Shown here: positions 7,837-16,908 of the stretch, in pieces
How positions within the stretch are numbered: position 1 is the stretch's first letter
How the letters are laid out: each line of letters begins with the position of its first letter
Assembly: GCA_036653215.1 (NCBI GenBank)
Contig: JAVVUK010000009.1
Span: forward strand, 1-31,004
Direction: 5' to 3'
Length of the DNA stretch: 31,004 nt
Source of the DNA: JADFUS01 sp036653215
GTDB taxonomy: Bacteria; Bacteroidota; Bacteroidia; Bacteroidales; Rikenellaceae
Notes under the pieces: generated by a model
The model's database searches: none
Told to the model about the DNA's origin: nothing
The model's input: the letters and a program-made list of their open reading frames with translations, nothing else
Position numbers and translations under genes: made by a program

Positions 7837-8274
7837 ATGGAAAAAGAACACATAAACAATGGCATAAAACATTCTGGGATAGTGGTTTCCAAAGATGGGT
7901 GTAAGGTTGTTGTTTCCATAACTGCCGAGAGTGCTTGTGCGGGATGTCATGTGAAAAGTGTGTGTTCGGCATCTGACACTAAAGATAAAATTATAGAAGC
8001 CGACATTACAGATGGGGTCTCTATGGAAATTGGAGATGAAGTTGAGGTGGTGGTATCACAAGAAAGCGGCTATTTTGCCGTTCTTATGTCATACATAGTG
8101 CCGGTGATACTCATGGTTGCTTCGATAATCATTATTTTGAAAGTTGGCTTTTCTGAACTTGTTGGGGCGTTGGGTAGTTTGTGTATCGTTACCGTTTATT
8201 TTTTTATACTCTATCAGTTTCGTGAAAAGATAGATAAAAAATTAGTTATAGAAGTAAGAAAAAAAGAATTCTAA
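7837..8274 (+). CDS. RseC/MucC-family inner-membrane protein (SoxR-reducing/Rnf-associated)
   Basis: A 145-residue protein of the RseC/MucC family. The N-terminal soluble domain holds the family cysteine motif C34-x2-C37-x5-C43 (CAGCHVKSVC). After the segment IGDEVEVVV come two membrane helices at about 79-101 and 106-127 and a basic tail. In E. coli, RseC acts with Rnf-type (Rsx) proteins to keep SoxR reduced. In Bacteroidetes an RseC protein commonly leads the rnf genes, as here, 18 nt before rnfB. The cysteines probably bind an Fe-S cluster. The exact role in Bacteroidetes is not established, and no SoxR gene is visible in this window. Confidence 0.88.
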   Translation: MEKEHINNGIKHSGIVVSKDGCKVVVSITAESACAGCHVKSVCSASDTKDKIIEADITDGVSMEIGDEVEVVVSQESGYFAVLMSYIVPVILMVASIIIILKVGFSELVGALGSLCIVTVYFFILYQFREKIDKKLVIEVRKKEF

Positions 8275-8292
8275 GGATTTAATTACGTTAGT

Positions 8293-9150
8293 ATGGATAT
8301 AATATTAGCACGTACGGTGCTTATCTTATTAGCTTTAGGTGCTTTTGCAGCTATATTGCTATATTTTGTTGCTCGCAAGTTCTTCGTTTATGAAGATCCA
8401 CGTATTGATGAGGTAGAGGCGATGCTCCCTTCTGCAAATTGTGGTGGTTGTGGGTATCCAGGATGTCGTGGTTTTGCAGATGCTCTAATCAAAGCAGGTG
8501 ATATGAAAGGGTTTCACTGTTCTGTTGGTGGAACGCCAGTTATGAATAACATAGCAGAGAAATTAGGGCTTGTTGCTGAAGCCCAAGATCCTATGGTTGC
8601 GGTGGTGCGCTGTGGAGGGACTTGTGACAAAAGACCTAAAACAAATACATATGTAGGAAAGTCAAAATGCTCGGTTGCCGCAGCTCTTTATGGTGGTGAA
8701 ACAGGATGCTCTTACGGATGTTTGGGCATGGGCGATTGTGTTGAGGCTTGTCTTTTCGGAGCATTAACGATAGATCCTAAAACAGGACTTCCTGTTGTCG
8801 ATCAAGATAAATGTACGGCGTGTGGTGCTTGTGTGGCGGCGTGTCCAAAGCAAATTATAGAACTTCGCAAAAAGGGAGTTAAAGATAGACGTGTTTTTGT
8901 CTCGTGTGTCAATAAAGCAAAAGGGGCTGTTGCCAAAAAGTCGTGTGATGCAGCTTGTATAGGTTGTGGCAAATGTGTTAAGGTATGTCCTTTCGAGGCT
9001 ATTGAATTAAAAAATAATCTTGCTTACATAGATTACAATAAATGTAAATTGTGTCGTAAATGTGTTGACGAATGTCCAACAGGTGCGATATGGGCTGTTA
9101 ACTTTCCTGAGAAAAAAATAAAAGTAGAAGAGAATGTTGAAACGGTTTAA
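8293..9150 (+). CDS. rnfB: Rnf complex subunit B (polyferredoxin)
   Basis: Entry point of electrons from ferredoxin into the Rnf complex. One N-terminal membrane helix (about 5-30) is followed by the RnfB-specific cluster motif C50-x2-C53-x4-C58-x17-C76 (CGGCGYPGC...). A long cysteine-rich region follows. Clear ferredoxin sets are C174-x2-C-x2-C-x3-C184, C222-x2-C-x2-C-x3-C232 and C251-x2-C-x2-C-x3-C261, and C139/143/149/153 gives another probable set. At 285 residues this is the long, multi-cluster form seen in anaerobes. The C-terminal 17 bases overlap rnfC, consistent with a single operon. Confidence 0.96.
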   Translation: MDIILARTVLILLALGAFAAILLYFVARKFFVYEDPRIDEVEAMLPSANCGGCGYPGCRGFADALIKAGDMKGFHCSVGGTPVMNNIAEKLGLVAEAQDPMVAVVRCGGTCDKRPKTNTYVGKSKCSVAAALYGGETGCSYGCLGMGDCVEACLFGALTIDPKTGLPVVDQDKCTACGACVAACPKQIIELRKKGVKDRRVFVSCVNKAKGAVAKKSCDAACIGCGKCVKVCPFEAIELKNNLAYIDYNKCKLCRKCVDECPTGAIWAVNFPEKKIKVEENVETV

Positions 9151-10462
9151 AAAAGGTGGCATACACCCTAAAGAAAATAAAATATCTAAAGATGCTGCAA
9201 TAGAGATAGCGCCTCTTCCAAAAGTGGCTTTTATATCTTTATCACAACATATTGGAGCCCCAGCTGAACCTCTTGTTAAAAAAGGAGATACGGTAAAGGT
9301 TGGTCAGTTGATAGGAAAAGCTAAAGGATTTATATCTGCTAACATACACTCATCGGTAAGTGGTACGGTAAAAAGTGTTGATGATGTCGTAAATGGCATG
9401 GGTGTTTCGGTGCCTTCTATAACAATAGATGTTGAGGGTGATGTTTGGGAGGATGATATTGATAGAAGTAACGATATAATAACAAAATGTGACCTTTCGG
9501 CAAAAGAAGTGGTCGATTGTGTGGCGCAAGCAGGCATTGTTGGTCTTGGAGGTGCTACATTTCCATCAAACGTTAAACTATCTGTCCCTGAGGGTAAAAA
9601 GGCTGAATATCTTGTGGTGAATGGTGTCGAGTGTGAGCCATATCTTACTGCCGACCAACATATTATGGAAGAACATAGCCAAGAGGTTATCGTTGCTGTC
9701 GATATAATATCTAAATCCTTAGGTGTAAAGAAAGCTTATGTAGGTATCGAGAATAACAAGCCTAAAGCGATTGCTTCTATGGTTGCTGCTGCAGGGGCTT
9801 ATAATAATATCGAGATTGTACCACTAAGAGTCATGTATCCGCAAGGTGGTGAGAAACAACTCCTTGACGCTATATTGGGACGTGAAATCCCGTCTGGGGC
9901 TTTGCCTCTTGAGGTGGGTGCTGTGGTCCAAAATGTGGGGACCATATATGCCATATATCAAGCACTTCAAAAGAGGAAACCACTCTTTGAACGTGTGGTT
10001 ACAGTAACCGGAGACCATCTCAAAGAACCAAAGAACCTACTTACACGTATAGGAACCCCTGTCAAAGAACTTATAGATTTTTGTGGAGGTCTCCCTGAAG
10101 ATGCTGTTAAAGTTATCGACGGAGGTCCTATGATGGGACGTTCGGTGTCTAACTTAGAGGGGGTAGTCAATAAAGGATCTTCTGGTGTACTTATAATGAG
10201 CGAAAATAAGTGTGACGTATCTTTAGAGTCTCCTTGCATTCGTTGTGGGAAGTGTGTCGGCGTTTGTCCAATGGGTTTAGAGCCTTATCTACTTAACACA
10301 TTGTCGGACTACCACAGATTTGAAGATTGTAAAGATCATAGTGTTATGGATTGTATAGAGTGTGGATCATGTTCTTATACCTGCCCTGCTCACATACGAT
10401 TACTCGATAATATACGACTTGCAAAACGTGAGGTCGCTAAACTTTTAAGAAATAAAAAGTAA
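9134..10462 (+). CDS. rnfC: Rnf complex subunit C (NADH-binding, FMN and Fe-S)
   Basis: Peripheral subunit on the cytoplasmic side that exchanges electrons with NAD. The start MLKRFKKGGIHPKENK is the usual RnfC beginning, so the ATG that overlaps rnfB by 17 nt is right. Motifs in order are GLGGATFP (137-144, nucleotide/FMN site), ECEPYLTAD (166-174), and MYPQGGEKQL (234-243). Two [4Fe-4S] motifs follow, C368-x2-C-x2-C-x3-C378 and C407-x2-C-x2-C-x3-C417. The 442-residue length is the short form without the long Ala-rich tail of gamma-proteobacterial RnfC. rnfD follows after a single base. Confidence 0.97.
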   Translation: MLKRFKKGGIHPKENKISKDAAIEIAPLPKVAFISLSQHIGAPAEPLVKKGDTVKVGQLIGKAKGFISANIHSSVSGTVKSVDDVVNGMGVSVPSITIDVEGDVWEDDIDRSNDIITKCDLSAKEVVDCVAQAGIVGLGGATFPSNVKLSVPEGKKAEYLVVNGVECEPYLTADQHIMEEHSQEVIVAVDIISKSLGVKKAYVGIENNKPKAIASMVAAAGAYNNIEIVPLRVMYPQGGEKQLLDAILGREIPSGALPLEVGAVVQNVGTIYAIYQALQKRKPLFERVVTVTGDHLKEPKNLLTRIGTPVKELIDFCGGLPEDAVKVIDGGPMMGRSVSNLEGVVNKGSSGVLIMSENKCDVSLESPCIRCGKCVGVCPMGLEPYLLNTLSDYHRFEDCKDHSVMDCIECGSCSYTCPAHIRLLDNIRLAKREVAKLLRNKK

Positions 10463-10463
10463 T

Positions 10464-11492
10464 ATGAATAATAGATTATTAGTTGCTCCATCGCCCCATA
10501 TTCACTCTGGAAATAAAACCTCTAAACTTATGAGGGGGGTGCTTATCGCTCTTTTGCCTACTATGGTTGTGTCTACAATATATTATGGTTGGGCTGCTAT
10601 ATATATAACTGCTGTTGCTGTTGCTTCATGTGTCGCTTTTGAGTGGTTGATAGAAAAGTTCCTTTTAAAAAGACCTTCTACAATAGGCGACGGATCGGCA
10701 ATACTTACAGGTGTGCTCTTGTCTTTTAACCTCCCAGCCTCAGTTCCTGCATGGTTGGTCATCTTAGGATGTCTTTTTGCTATTGGAGTTGCAAAAATGT
10801 CTTACGGAGGATTAGGCTGTAACCTCTTTAACCCTGCATTGGTAGGTAGGGTGTTCCTTCTTATCTCCTTTCCCGTTATGATGACTACTTTTCCCCTTAG
10901 TTTACGTAACAGCCCAATAGAAAATGTCCAAACACAGCCTTTTGAGATAGAAACAAACTTCTTGTCTACGGATGCGGTATCTGGTGCTACGCCTTTGGCT
11001 CAAGCACGTACAGCTTTGGCTCGTGGAGAAAATATAGATCAATCTATAAATCAAATATCTATTAAAGATATGGTATTAGGAAACAGAACAGGTTCTTATG
11101 GAGAGGCGGCTACCCTTGCTTTGCTGTTAGGCTTCCTATATATGCTATATAAGAAAATTATAACTTGGCATATTCCAATTGCTATTTTAGGATCTATGTT
11201 TTTGTTCTCAGCTATATTTTGGTTTATCGATCCGTTACACTATATAAATCCGATTTTCCAAATACTAACAGGAGGAGCACTCTTAGGGGCTATATTTATG
11301 GCGACAGACTATGTGACCTCGCCGATGACACATATAGGAATGTTGATATATGGCGTTATGATAGGTGTAATAACAATCCTTGTGAGAACATGGGGAGGTT
11401 ATCCTGAGGGCATCTCGTTTGCAATACTCCTTATGAACGCTGCAACGCCATTGCTCAATAAAATAAAACCAGTAAAATTCGGAAAGATATGA
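10464..11492 (+). CDS. rnfD: Rnf complex subunit D (integral membrane, covalent FMN)
   Basis: Integral membrane subunit of the ion-translocating module, related to NqrB. It has multiple membrane helices and a canonical flavinylation motif DAVSGATPLA at 170-179. Thr176 is the expected covalent FMN attachment site. Upstream segments typical of RnfD are SPHIHSG (10-16), GDGSAILTG (76-83) and GLGCNLFNPALVGR (116-129). The flavin would be attached by ApbE, which is not encoded in this window. The stop overlaps the rnfG start by four bases (ATGA). Confidence 0.97.
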   Translation: MNNRLLVAPSPHIHSGNKTSKLMRGVLIALLPTMVVSTIYYGWAAIYITAVAVASCVAFEWLIEKFLLKRPSTIGDGSAILTGVLLSFNLPASVPAWLVILGCLFAIGVAKMSYGGLGCNLFNPALVGRVFLLISFPVMMTTFPLSLRNSPIENVQTQPFEIETNFLSTDAVSGATPLAQARTALARGENIDQSINQISIKDMVLGNRTGSYGEAATLALLLGFLYMLYKKIITWHIPIAILGSMFLFSAIFWFIDPLHYINPIFQILTGGALLGAIFMATDYVTSPMTHIGMLIYGVMIGVITILVRTWGGYPEGISFAILLMNAATPLLNKIKPVKFGKI

Positions 11493-12076
11493 AATCAACA
11501 TTAAAAAATATGGTTATCGTCTTATGCTCGATAACAACGATTACTGCTGCTGCTGTTGGTTACGTATATAAAATCACCAAAGATCCTATCGCCAAGACCA
11601 AAGAAGATAATATCAGCAAATCATTGCAAGATGTATTGCCAAAATATGAAACCCTTGATGAGCCTGTTATGATGCAAGTATATCCTAACGATACAGAGCA
11701 GATAAAAATATATAAAGCTAAAAATGGTGATCAGATTGTCGGATATGCTGTTGAAAGCTATACTTCAAATGGATATGCGGGAGTTGTAAAACTTTTAGTA
11801 GGCTTTGATGATAAGTTGGTGATAAATAAAATAGCCGTTATCTCACATGGTGAAACGCCAGGCTTAGGTGCTAAAATCGCTAATAGTGAAGAGCCTTTTG
11901 TCGTTCAGTTTCAAGGGAAAGATCCAGGCACTTTTAAGCTAAGTGTTAAGGCAGACGGAGGTGATGTAGATGCTATAACAGCCTCTACAATAACATCTAA
12001 GGCTTATGTAGATGCAGTAAATAGGGCATACGAGGGGTTGAAAAATAAATTTATGACAAATGAAAAAGAAAATTAG
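11489..12076 (+). CDS. rnfG: Rnf complex subunit G (membrane-anchored, covalent FMN)
   Basis: Single N-terminal anchor helix (about 7-27) with the FMN-binding domain outside the membrane. The domain core has GYAGVVKLLVGFD (95-107) and SHGETPGLGAKI (119-130), both typical of RnfG/NqrC. The flavinylation segment reads DAITASTITS (161-170), so Thr167 would carry FMN. Compared with the common D-x-x-(S/T)-G-A-T pattern, the Gly-Ala pair is replaced by Ala-Ser, while RnfD next door keeps SGAT. I take this as a lineage variant, but it is worth a check. The gene overlaps rnfD by 4 nt and rnfE by 17 nt. Confidence 0.95.
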   Translation: MKSTLKNMVIVLCSITTITAAAVGYVYKITKDPIAKTKEDNISKSLQDVLPKYETLDEPVMMQVYPNDTEQIKIYKAKNGDQIVGYAVESYTSNGYAGVVKLLVGFDDKLVINKIAVISHGETPGLGAKIANSEEPFVVQFQGKDPGTFKLSVKADGGDVDAITASTITSKAYVDAVNRAYEGLKNKFMTNEKEN

Positions 12077-12647
12077 ACTCTTTACCAAAGGCTTAATAAA
12101 AGAAAATCCTACTTTTGTATTGTTTTTGGGTATGTGCCCTACTTTGGGTACTACAACATCATCTATCAATGGATTTAGTATGGGTGCAGCAACAATGTTT
12201 GTATTAATAATGTCGAACATGGTTGTCTCAATGATAAAAAATATAATTCCCGATAAGGTGCGTATTCCATCTTTAATAGTGGTTATCGCTTCATTTGTTA
12301 CAATAGTACAACTTTGCATGGAGGCATATCTTCCCTCTTTATATACAACGCTCGGCGTATTTATACCTCTGATTGTTGTAAACTGTATTATCTTAGGACG
12401 TGCAGAGGCGTTTGCTTCAAAAAATGGAGTTTTCGATTCGGCATTAGACGGCTTGGGTATAGGTCTTGGCTTCACCCTTTCTCTAACGCTGCTTGGTTCT
12501 GTGAGAGAGGCTCTTTCGGCAGGATCTGTCTTTGGATATAAATTTTTCGATGGCGATGGCATAATACTATTTGCCCTTGCTCCGGGTGCTTTTATTGCGC
12601 TATCATATTTGGTGCTTCTATTTAATAAAGCAACTAAAAAAAGTTAG
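12060..12647 (+). CDS. rnfE: Rnf complex subunit E (integral membrane)
   Basis: A 195-residue membrane protein of about six helices, homologous to RnfA and NqrD. The family motifs NPTFVLFLGMCPTLG (16-30) and IPLIVVNCIILGRAEAFA (102-119) place conserved cysteines at 26 and 109. By analogy with NqrD/NqrE, these together with two cysteines of RnfA should hold an Fe-S cluster inside the membrane. The ATG at 12060 lies inside the last codons of rnfG (17-nt overlap). It gives the expected N-terminus (basic, then GLIKENP), so the overlap is real. Confidence 0.97.
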   Translation: MKKKIRLFTKGLIKENPTFVLFLGMCPTLGTTTSSINGFSMGAATMFVLIMSNMVVSMIKNIIPDKVRIPSLIVVIASFVTIVQLCMEAYLPSLYTTLGVFIPLIVVNCIILGRAEAFASKNGVFDSALDGLGIGLGFTLSLTLLGSVREALSAGSVFGYKFFDGDGIILFALAPGAFIALSYLVLLFNKATKKS

Positions 12648-12650
12648 ATT

Positions 12651-13226
12651 ATGGGATATATGGAGATAATAATAGGTTCGATATTCGTAAATAATATTGT
12701 CCTATCGAGGTTTTTAGGGATTTGTCCATTTCTGGGCGTTTCAAATAGGGTATCCACATCTTTAGGGATGGGCGGAGCGGTCATATTTGTTATGACGCTC
12801 GCTTCTGTATTTGTGTGGGTGCTTCAAGAATATGTGCTTGTAGCTTTAGGCATTGAGTATATGCAAACCATCGTATTTATACTTGTAATTGCTATGTTGG
12901 TGCAAATGGTAGAGATCGTGCTTAAGAAGGTTAGTCCTTCACTATACCAAGCGTTAGGGATCTTTCTGCCACTTATCACAACAAACTGTGCTATGTTGGG
13001 TGTCTCTTTGCTTCTTGTTCAAAATCACTATACTCTGCTTGAAAGTATAGCCTTTGCTATGTCAAACGCTATAGGCTTTACCGTTGCCTTAGTCTTATTT
13101 GCCGGATTGCGTGAGAGGTTAGATTTGACATCAACGCCTCAAGCTATGCGTGGGATGCCTATATCTATCTTAACAGCAGGTATCTTGGCAATGGCGTTTA
13201 TGGGTTTTGCAGGTCTTGTTAAATAA
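12651..13226 (+). CDS. rnfA: Rnf complex subunit A (integral membrane)
   Basis: A 191-residue membrane protein of about six helices, paralogous to RnfE and related to NqrE. The motifs VNNIVLSRFLGICPFLGVS (13-31) and FLPLITTNCAMLGVSLL (105-121) give the paired cysteines at 25 and 113 expected to complete the intramembrane Fe-S site with RnfE. The usual start of the family (MEY/MEI..) corresponds to residue 4, so ATG at 12660 is an alternative to ATG at 12651. The order B-C-D-G-E-A is the one used in clostridial and Bacteroidetes clusters with rnfB moved to the front. rnfE ends three bases upstream. Confidence 0.97.
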   Translation: MGYMEIIIGSIFVNNIVLSRFLGICPFLGVSNRVSTSLGMGGAVIFVMTLASVFVWVLQEYVLVALGIEYMQTIVFILVIAMLVQMVEIVLKKVSPSLYQALGIFLPLITTNCAMLGVSLLLVQNHYTLLESIAFAMSNAIGFTVALVLFAGLRERLDLTSTPQAMRGMPISILTAGILAMAFMGFAGLVK

Positions 13227-13238
13227 TATAAATAATAT

Positions 13239-13880
13239 ATGATAAATATGGATAACGAACTACTTACATTCGGGCTTTTAGTCTTCACGTCCTATATGAC
13301 ACTTATCAACCCGTTTGGAGTGTTACCTATATTCCTTAGCGTTACAGCGTCTTTAGACAGAGCACGTCGAGATAAAACAGCTAAAAAGGCTACTTTGGTA
13401 TCCTTTATTATAATGTTGGTATTTGCTTTTTCGGGGCAATTACTATTCAAATTTTTCGGCATCTCGATAGGCGCATTTAAAATTGCGGGTGGTATCATGT
13501 TCTTACTTATGGGTATGGATATGCTTCAAGCACGTCTTTCTCGTATAAAAGCAAACCCTGAAGAGGTGAAAACATATCTTAACGACGTGTCAATTTCTCC
13601 TCTTGCGATACCTGTCCTTTCGGGTCCGGGTGCGTTGACAAACTCTATAATTCTTATGCAGGAGGCTACCACAGTAGAACTTAAGATAGTCATGGTGTGT
13701 GCTTTAGCTCTTGTTATGGGGCTTACCTGTGTTATGATGCTGTTTGCCTCTAAGCTCATTAAATTTATTGGTGAGACAGGCATGAATGTCATGATGAGGT
13801 TGATGGGGATGATAATAATGGTTATTGCCGTAGAGTTTTTCTCAAGCGGTATAAAAGAGATATTCCACTTAAATATATAA
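13239..13880 (+). CDS. MarC-family integral membrane protein
   Basis: A 213-residue, six-helix membrane protein with the MarC/UPF0056 signature TLINPFGVLPIFLSVT near the N-terminus (about 21-36). The matching repeat SPLAIPVLSGPGALTNSI lies in the second half (about 119-136). Members were once linked to multiple antibiotic resistance, but the function of the family is not settled; some are proposed transporters. ATG at 13239 (MINMDN) or 13248 (MDNELL) could be used; the second is closer to the usual short N-terminus. It lies 12 nt after rnfA and only 3 nt before the TPR gene, so it is probably co-transcribed with both. Confidence 0.9.
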   Translation: MINMDNELLTFGLLVFTSYMTLINPFGVLPIFLSVTASLDRARRDKTAKKATLVSFIIMLVFAFSGQLLFKFFGISIGAFKIAGGIMFLLMGMDMLQARLSRIKANPEEVKTYLNDVSISPLAIPVLSGPGALTNSIILMQEATTVELKIVMVCALALVMGLTCVMMLFASKLIKFIGETGMNVMMRLMGMIIMVIAVEFFSSGIKEIFHLNI

Positions 13881-13883
13881 AAT

Positions 13884-16800
13884 ATGAAACTGAGGTATTT
13901 TGTTTGCTTATCTATGTTGTTTGCTATTCCTATTGTTGCGCTTGCGCAGAGGGAACAACAAAAGATATATATCGAGAGTTCGAAAGATGCACAACAAAGA
14001 TATGATAGAGGTTGTGAGCTATATGAGAAAGATATGTTTGCGGCCGCTGTAATGGAACTTGAGGCTTCTGTAAACTATCTTAAAGAGCCATATTCTATTG
14101 AACGTGCAAAATTCTATATTGCTCATTCTAAGGCTATGTTGCAGAAGAAGTATACAAATACGATACTTGAGGAATATTTAAATAACACAGGAGACAATAG
14201 TTATAAAAACAAGGCATTAGTCCTTCTGATAGATAACAACCTGCTGCTTGAAAAGATAGATACCACAAAAATATTATTAACACACGTCGACCCTTCATGT
14301 TTAGATCCACAAACACTATCATCTTATAAGTATGCAAAGGCATATATCGCTTTAAGTGATAATGAGATAGAAGGTGCTCGTGAGTTATTCACTCAAGTTA
14401 GTAAAAGTAAAAGCAAACATCAAACAGATGCTATTTATTATCTTGGATATATAGCATATCTAAAGGGAGACTATACCTATGCTCTTGAGGCTTTCAATAA
14501 GGCGATAGCTCAAGGAGGGACTTTTTCGAAGACCGATGCTTATATAGCGCAGATAAAATTTGCACAGGGAGATTATACTTATATAATTCAAAACCAAGAT
14601 AAACTACTTCAATATAATGAAGATAAGAAATTTTTGGCTGAGATAAATCGTATGATCGCCTTATCATATTACAACTCAAAAGATTATGTGAGCACCATAG
14701 ATTTTATGGATGCTTTCAACTCTTTAGGTGGAGCTAAGGGACGTAGCGAATATTATGTTCTTGGATATAGCTATTACATGATGAATAACTATGGTAAAGC
14801 CATAGAGCAGTTTGTAAATATATTGGACGATAAAGATAAAACAGCGCAAAGTGCCTATTATCTACTTGGAGATGCTTATATCAAAACAGGAAATAAAGCA
14901 AACGCCATGAAGGCTTTTAGCATGGCTGCCGATATGGATTTTGATGGTGAGATTGCTGAAGATGCTCTTTATAACAATGCTAAACTAACTTATGAGATAG
15001 ACCAAAGCACTGTATATACAAACAAGATAGATGTCTTAAATAGATACTATAAGAAATACCCTAACTCTAAACATAGCGACGAGATAAGTGGTTATCTTCT
15101 TAACTTATATATCAATAGTGGCGATAATGCCTCTGCTTTGTCTCTTGCTGAAAAGGTGAAAAACCCATCTTCTGAAGTTAAGAAAGCATTACAAAGGACA
15201 TATTTCGATCAAGGAATTATTCTGTTTCAAAATAAAGAATATGACGCTGCAATAAAGATATTCGAGAAGTCTCGTTCTTATGAGGCAACGCCTAAATATA
15301 CGGCTTTATCCCAATTTTGGATTGCGGAGTGTCGTTATGCTAAAGGTGAGTATAATAACGATGTTGTTTGGTTATACAAAAAATATCAAGCCGCCTCTTC
15401 TCCAAATATCTTAGAGTGGCAAATGGCAAATTACTCTATCGCATACTCTTATTTTAATAGCAAAGAATATGGATATGCTATTACATGGTTCAATAAATTT
15501 ATCGATAACTATAAGGGTGATAACGAATCTCTAAAAAGAGATGCTTATATACGTATTGCGGACTCTTGGTTTGCACGTCGTGATTATAAAAGAGCAGATG
15601 ATTATTATGCCAAAGCTGCAAAAATAGCAGATGGCGATTACTTGGATTACCAAAGAGCGATAACATATGGTATGGTGGGTAATAACAATGCTAAGATAAA
15701 AGATCTTAAAGAGATTGTCGCTAAAGCAAAATCGCAATATTACCAAGAGGCGATTATGGAACTTACCTCTACATATCTTAAGTTAGGTCAGTTTGCGGAT
15801 GCTAAGAAAGTCGCTCAATATATGATTAACAATTGTGAAAATTCGGTGTATTATCCTAATGCTCTAATAAACCTTGCTGTTGCAGAGTCTAACATGGATA
15901 ATGGACAAGAGGCAATTGCTGCATATCAACGTGTAGTTAGAGAATACCCTGCTTCTCAAGAGGCCAAAGGTGCGCTCATAGCTTTGAAGAGCATATATGT
16001 TTCACAAGGAAATGTAAATTCCTATTTTGCATTTGTAAATAGCATAGGACGTTCTTCTGAGCTTGGTTCGGACGACAAAGAACAACTCTCTTTTGAGGCG
16101 ATCCAACATCTATATACCACAAAGGCATTTGACCGTGCTATTGATGAAGGGTATCGCCACCTAACAACATATCCTAATGGGCTGCATACGGTAGATGTGA
16201 CATACTATATTGCAGATGCCTATTCTCGTCTTGGTAAAGATAATTCATCGTTAAAATACTTAGAGAAATTGATGAAGATGCCTCAAAATCAATATAGTGT
16301 TGCTGCATATAGTCAAGCAACAGACATGGCTATGAAAGAGGGCGATTATAAAAAAGCATATACTTCTATATGTGGTGTTATGCGTTATAGTACCGAGCCT
16401 ACCGAGCGTAGAGAAGCTTTGGAAAGATCTATGGACATAGCTCTTCTCACAAAAGATGGGGATATTATAAAAGAGACATACCGTAACATCTTGGCTGCTA
16501 AAAACATATCTGCTGAGCCTCTAAGTAAGGCGTGGTATGCTTATGGAAAAGAGCTTTATGGAAATAAAGAATATAGAAAAGCGATAGATCAATTTAAGAA
16601 GGTAAACCTATCTCATCAAAACGAGATAGAGATGGAGTCATTATATCTCACTGCCGAATGTTACTATAATTTGGGTGAATATGTAAATGCAGAAAAGAGT
16701 GTTATGGCATTGTCAAAAGGAGACACCCCTCACCAATATTGGGTTGCTAAAGGCTTTGTCCTTCTTGGTGATACTTATGTTAAGAGAGGCGATAAGTTTC

Positions 16801-16901
16801 AAGCAAAAGCTACATATAAAAGTATCGTAGATGGTTATGGAGACGACAATGACGGCATAAAAGCAATGGCGAAGAAAAAACTCAACGAATTATTAAAATA
16901 G
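13884..16901 (+). CDS. Large secreted TPR-repeat protein
   Basis: A 1005-residue protein with a signal peptide (about 1-21, ending PIVALAQ) and no lipobox, so it is probably periplasmic. Nearly the whole mature chain is alpha-helical tetratricopeptide-type repeats. Recurring units such as 'DAIYYLGYIAYLKGDYTYAL', 'AYYLLGDAYIKTGNKANAM' and 'ALINLAVAESNMDNGQEAI' are spaced about 34 residues apart. No enzymatic domain is visible. Such solenoids act as scaffolds for protein complexes. It is sandwiched between MarC (3 nt upstream) and an outer-membrane barrel (7 nt downstream), so the TPR protein and barrel probably form one envelope complex. I do not recognise a named family, and the partner claim is inferred from context. 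Confidence 0.88.
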   Translation: MKLRYFVCLSMLFAIPIVALAQREQQKIYIESSKDAQQRYDRGCELYEKDMFAAAVMELEASVNYLKEPYSIERAKFYIAHSKAMLQKKYTNTILEEYLNNTGDNSYKNKALVLLIDNNLLLEKIDTTKILLTHVDPSCLDPQTLSSYKYAKAYIALSDNEIEGARELFTQVSKSKSKHQTDAIYYLGYIAYLKGDYTYALEAFNKAIAQGGTFSKTDAYIAQIKFAQGDYTYIIQNQDKLLQYNEDKKFLAEINRMIALSYYNSKDYVSTIDFMDAFNSLGGAKGRSEYYVLGYSYYMMNNYGKAIEQFVNILDDKDKTAQSAYYLLGDAYIKTGNKANAMKAFSMAADMDFDGEIAEDALYNNAKLTYEIDQSTVYTNKIDVLNRYYKKYPNSKHSDEISGYLLNLYINSGDNASALSLAEKVKNPSSEVKKALQRTYFDQGIILFQNKEYDAAIKIFEKSRSYEATPKYTALSQFWIAECRYAKGEYNNDVVWLYKKYQAASSPNILEWQMANYSIAYSYFNSKEYGYAITWFNKFIDNYKGDNESLKRDAYIRIADSWFARRDYKRADDYYAKAAKIADGDYLDYQRAITYGMVGNNNAKIKDLKEIVAKAKSQYYQEAIMELTSTYLKLGQFADAKKVAQYMINNCENSVYYPNALINLAVAESNMDNGQEAIAAYQRVVREYPASQEAKGALIALKSIYVSQGNVNSYFAFVNSIGRSSELGSDDKEQLSFEAIQHLYTTKAFDRAIDEGYRHLTTYPNGLHTVDVTYYIADAYSRLGKDNSSLKYLEKLMKMPQNQYSVAAYSQATDMAMKEGDYKKAYTSICGVMRYSTEPTERREALERSMDIALLTKDGDIIKETYRNILAAKNISAEPLSKAWYAYGKELYGNKEYRKAIDQFKKVNLSHQNEIEMESLYLTAECYYNLGEYVNAEKSVMALSKGDTPHQYWVAKGFVLLGDTYVKRGDKFQAKATYKSIVDGYGDDNDGIKAMAKKKLNELLK

Positions 16902-16908
16902 AGAATAT

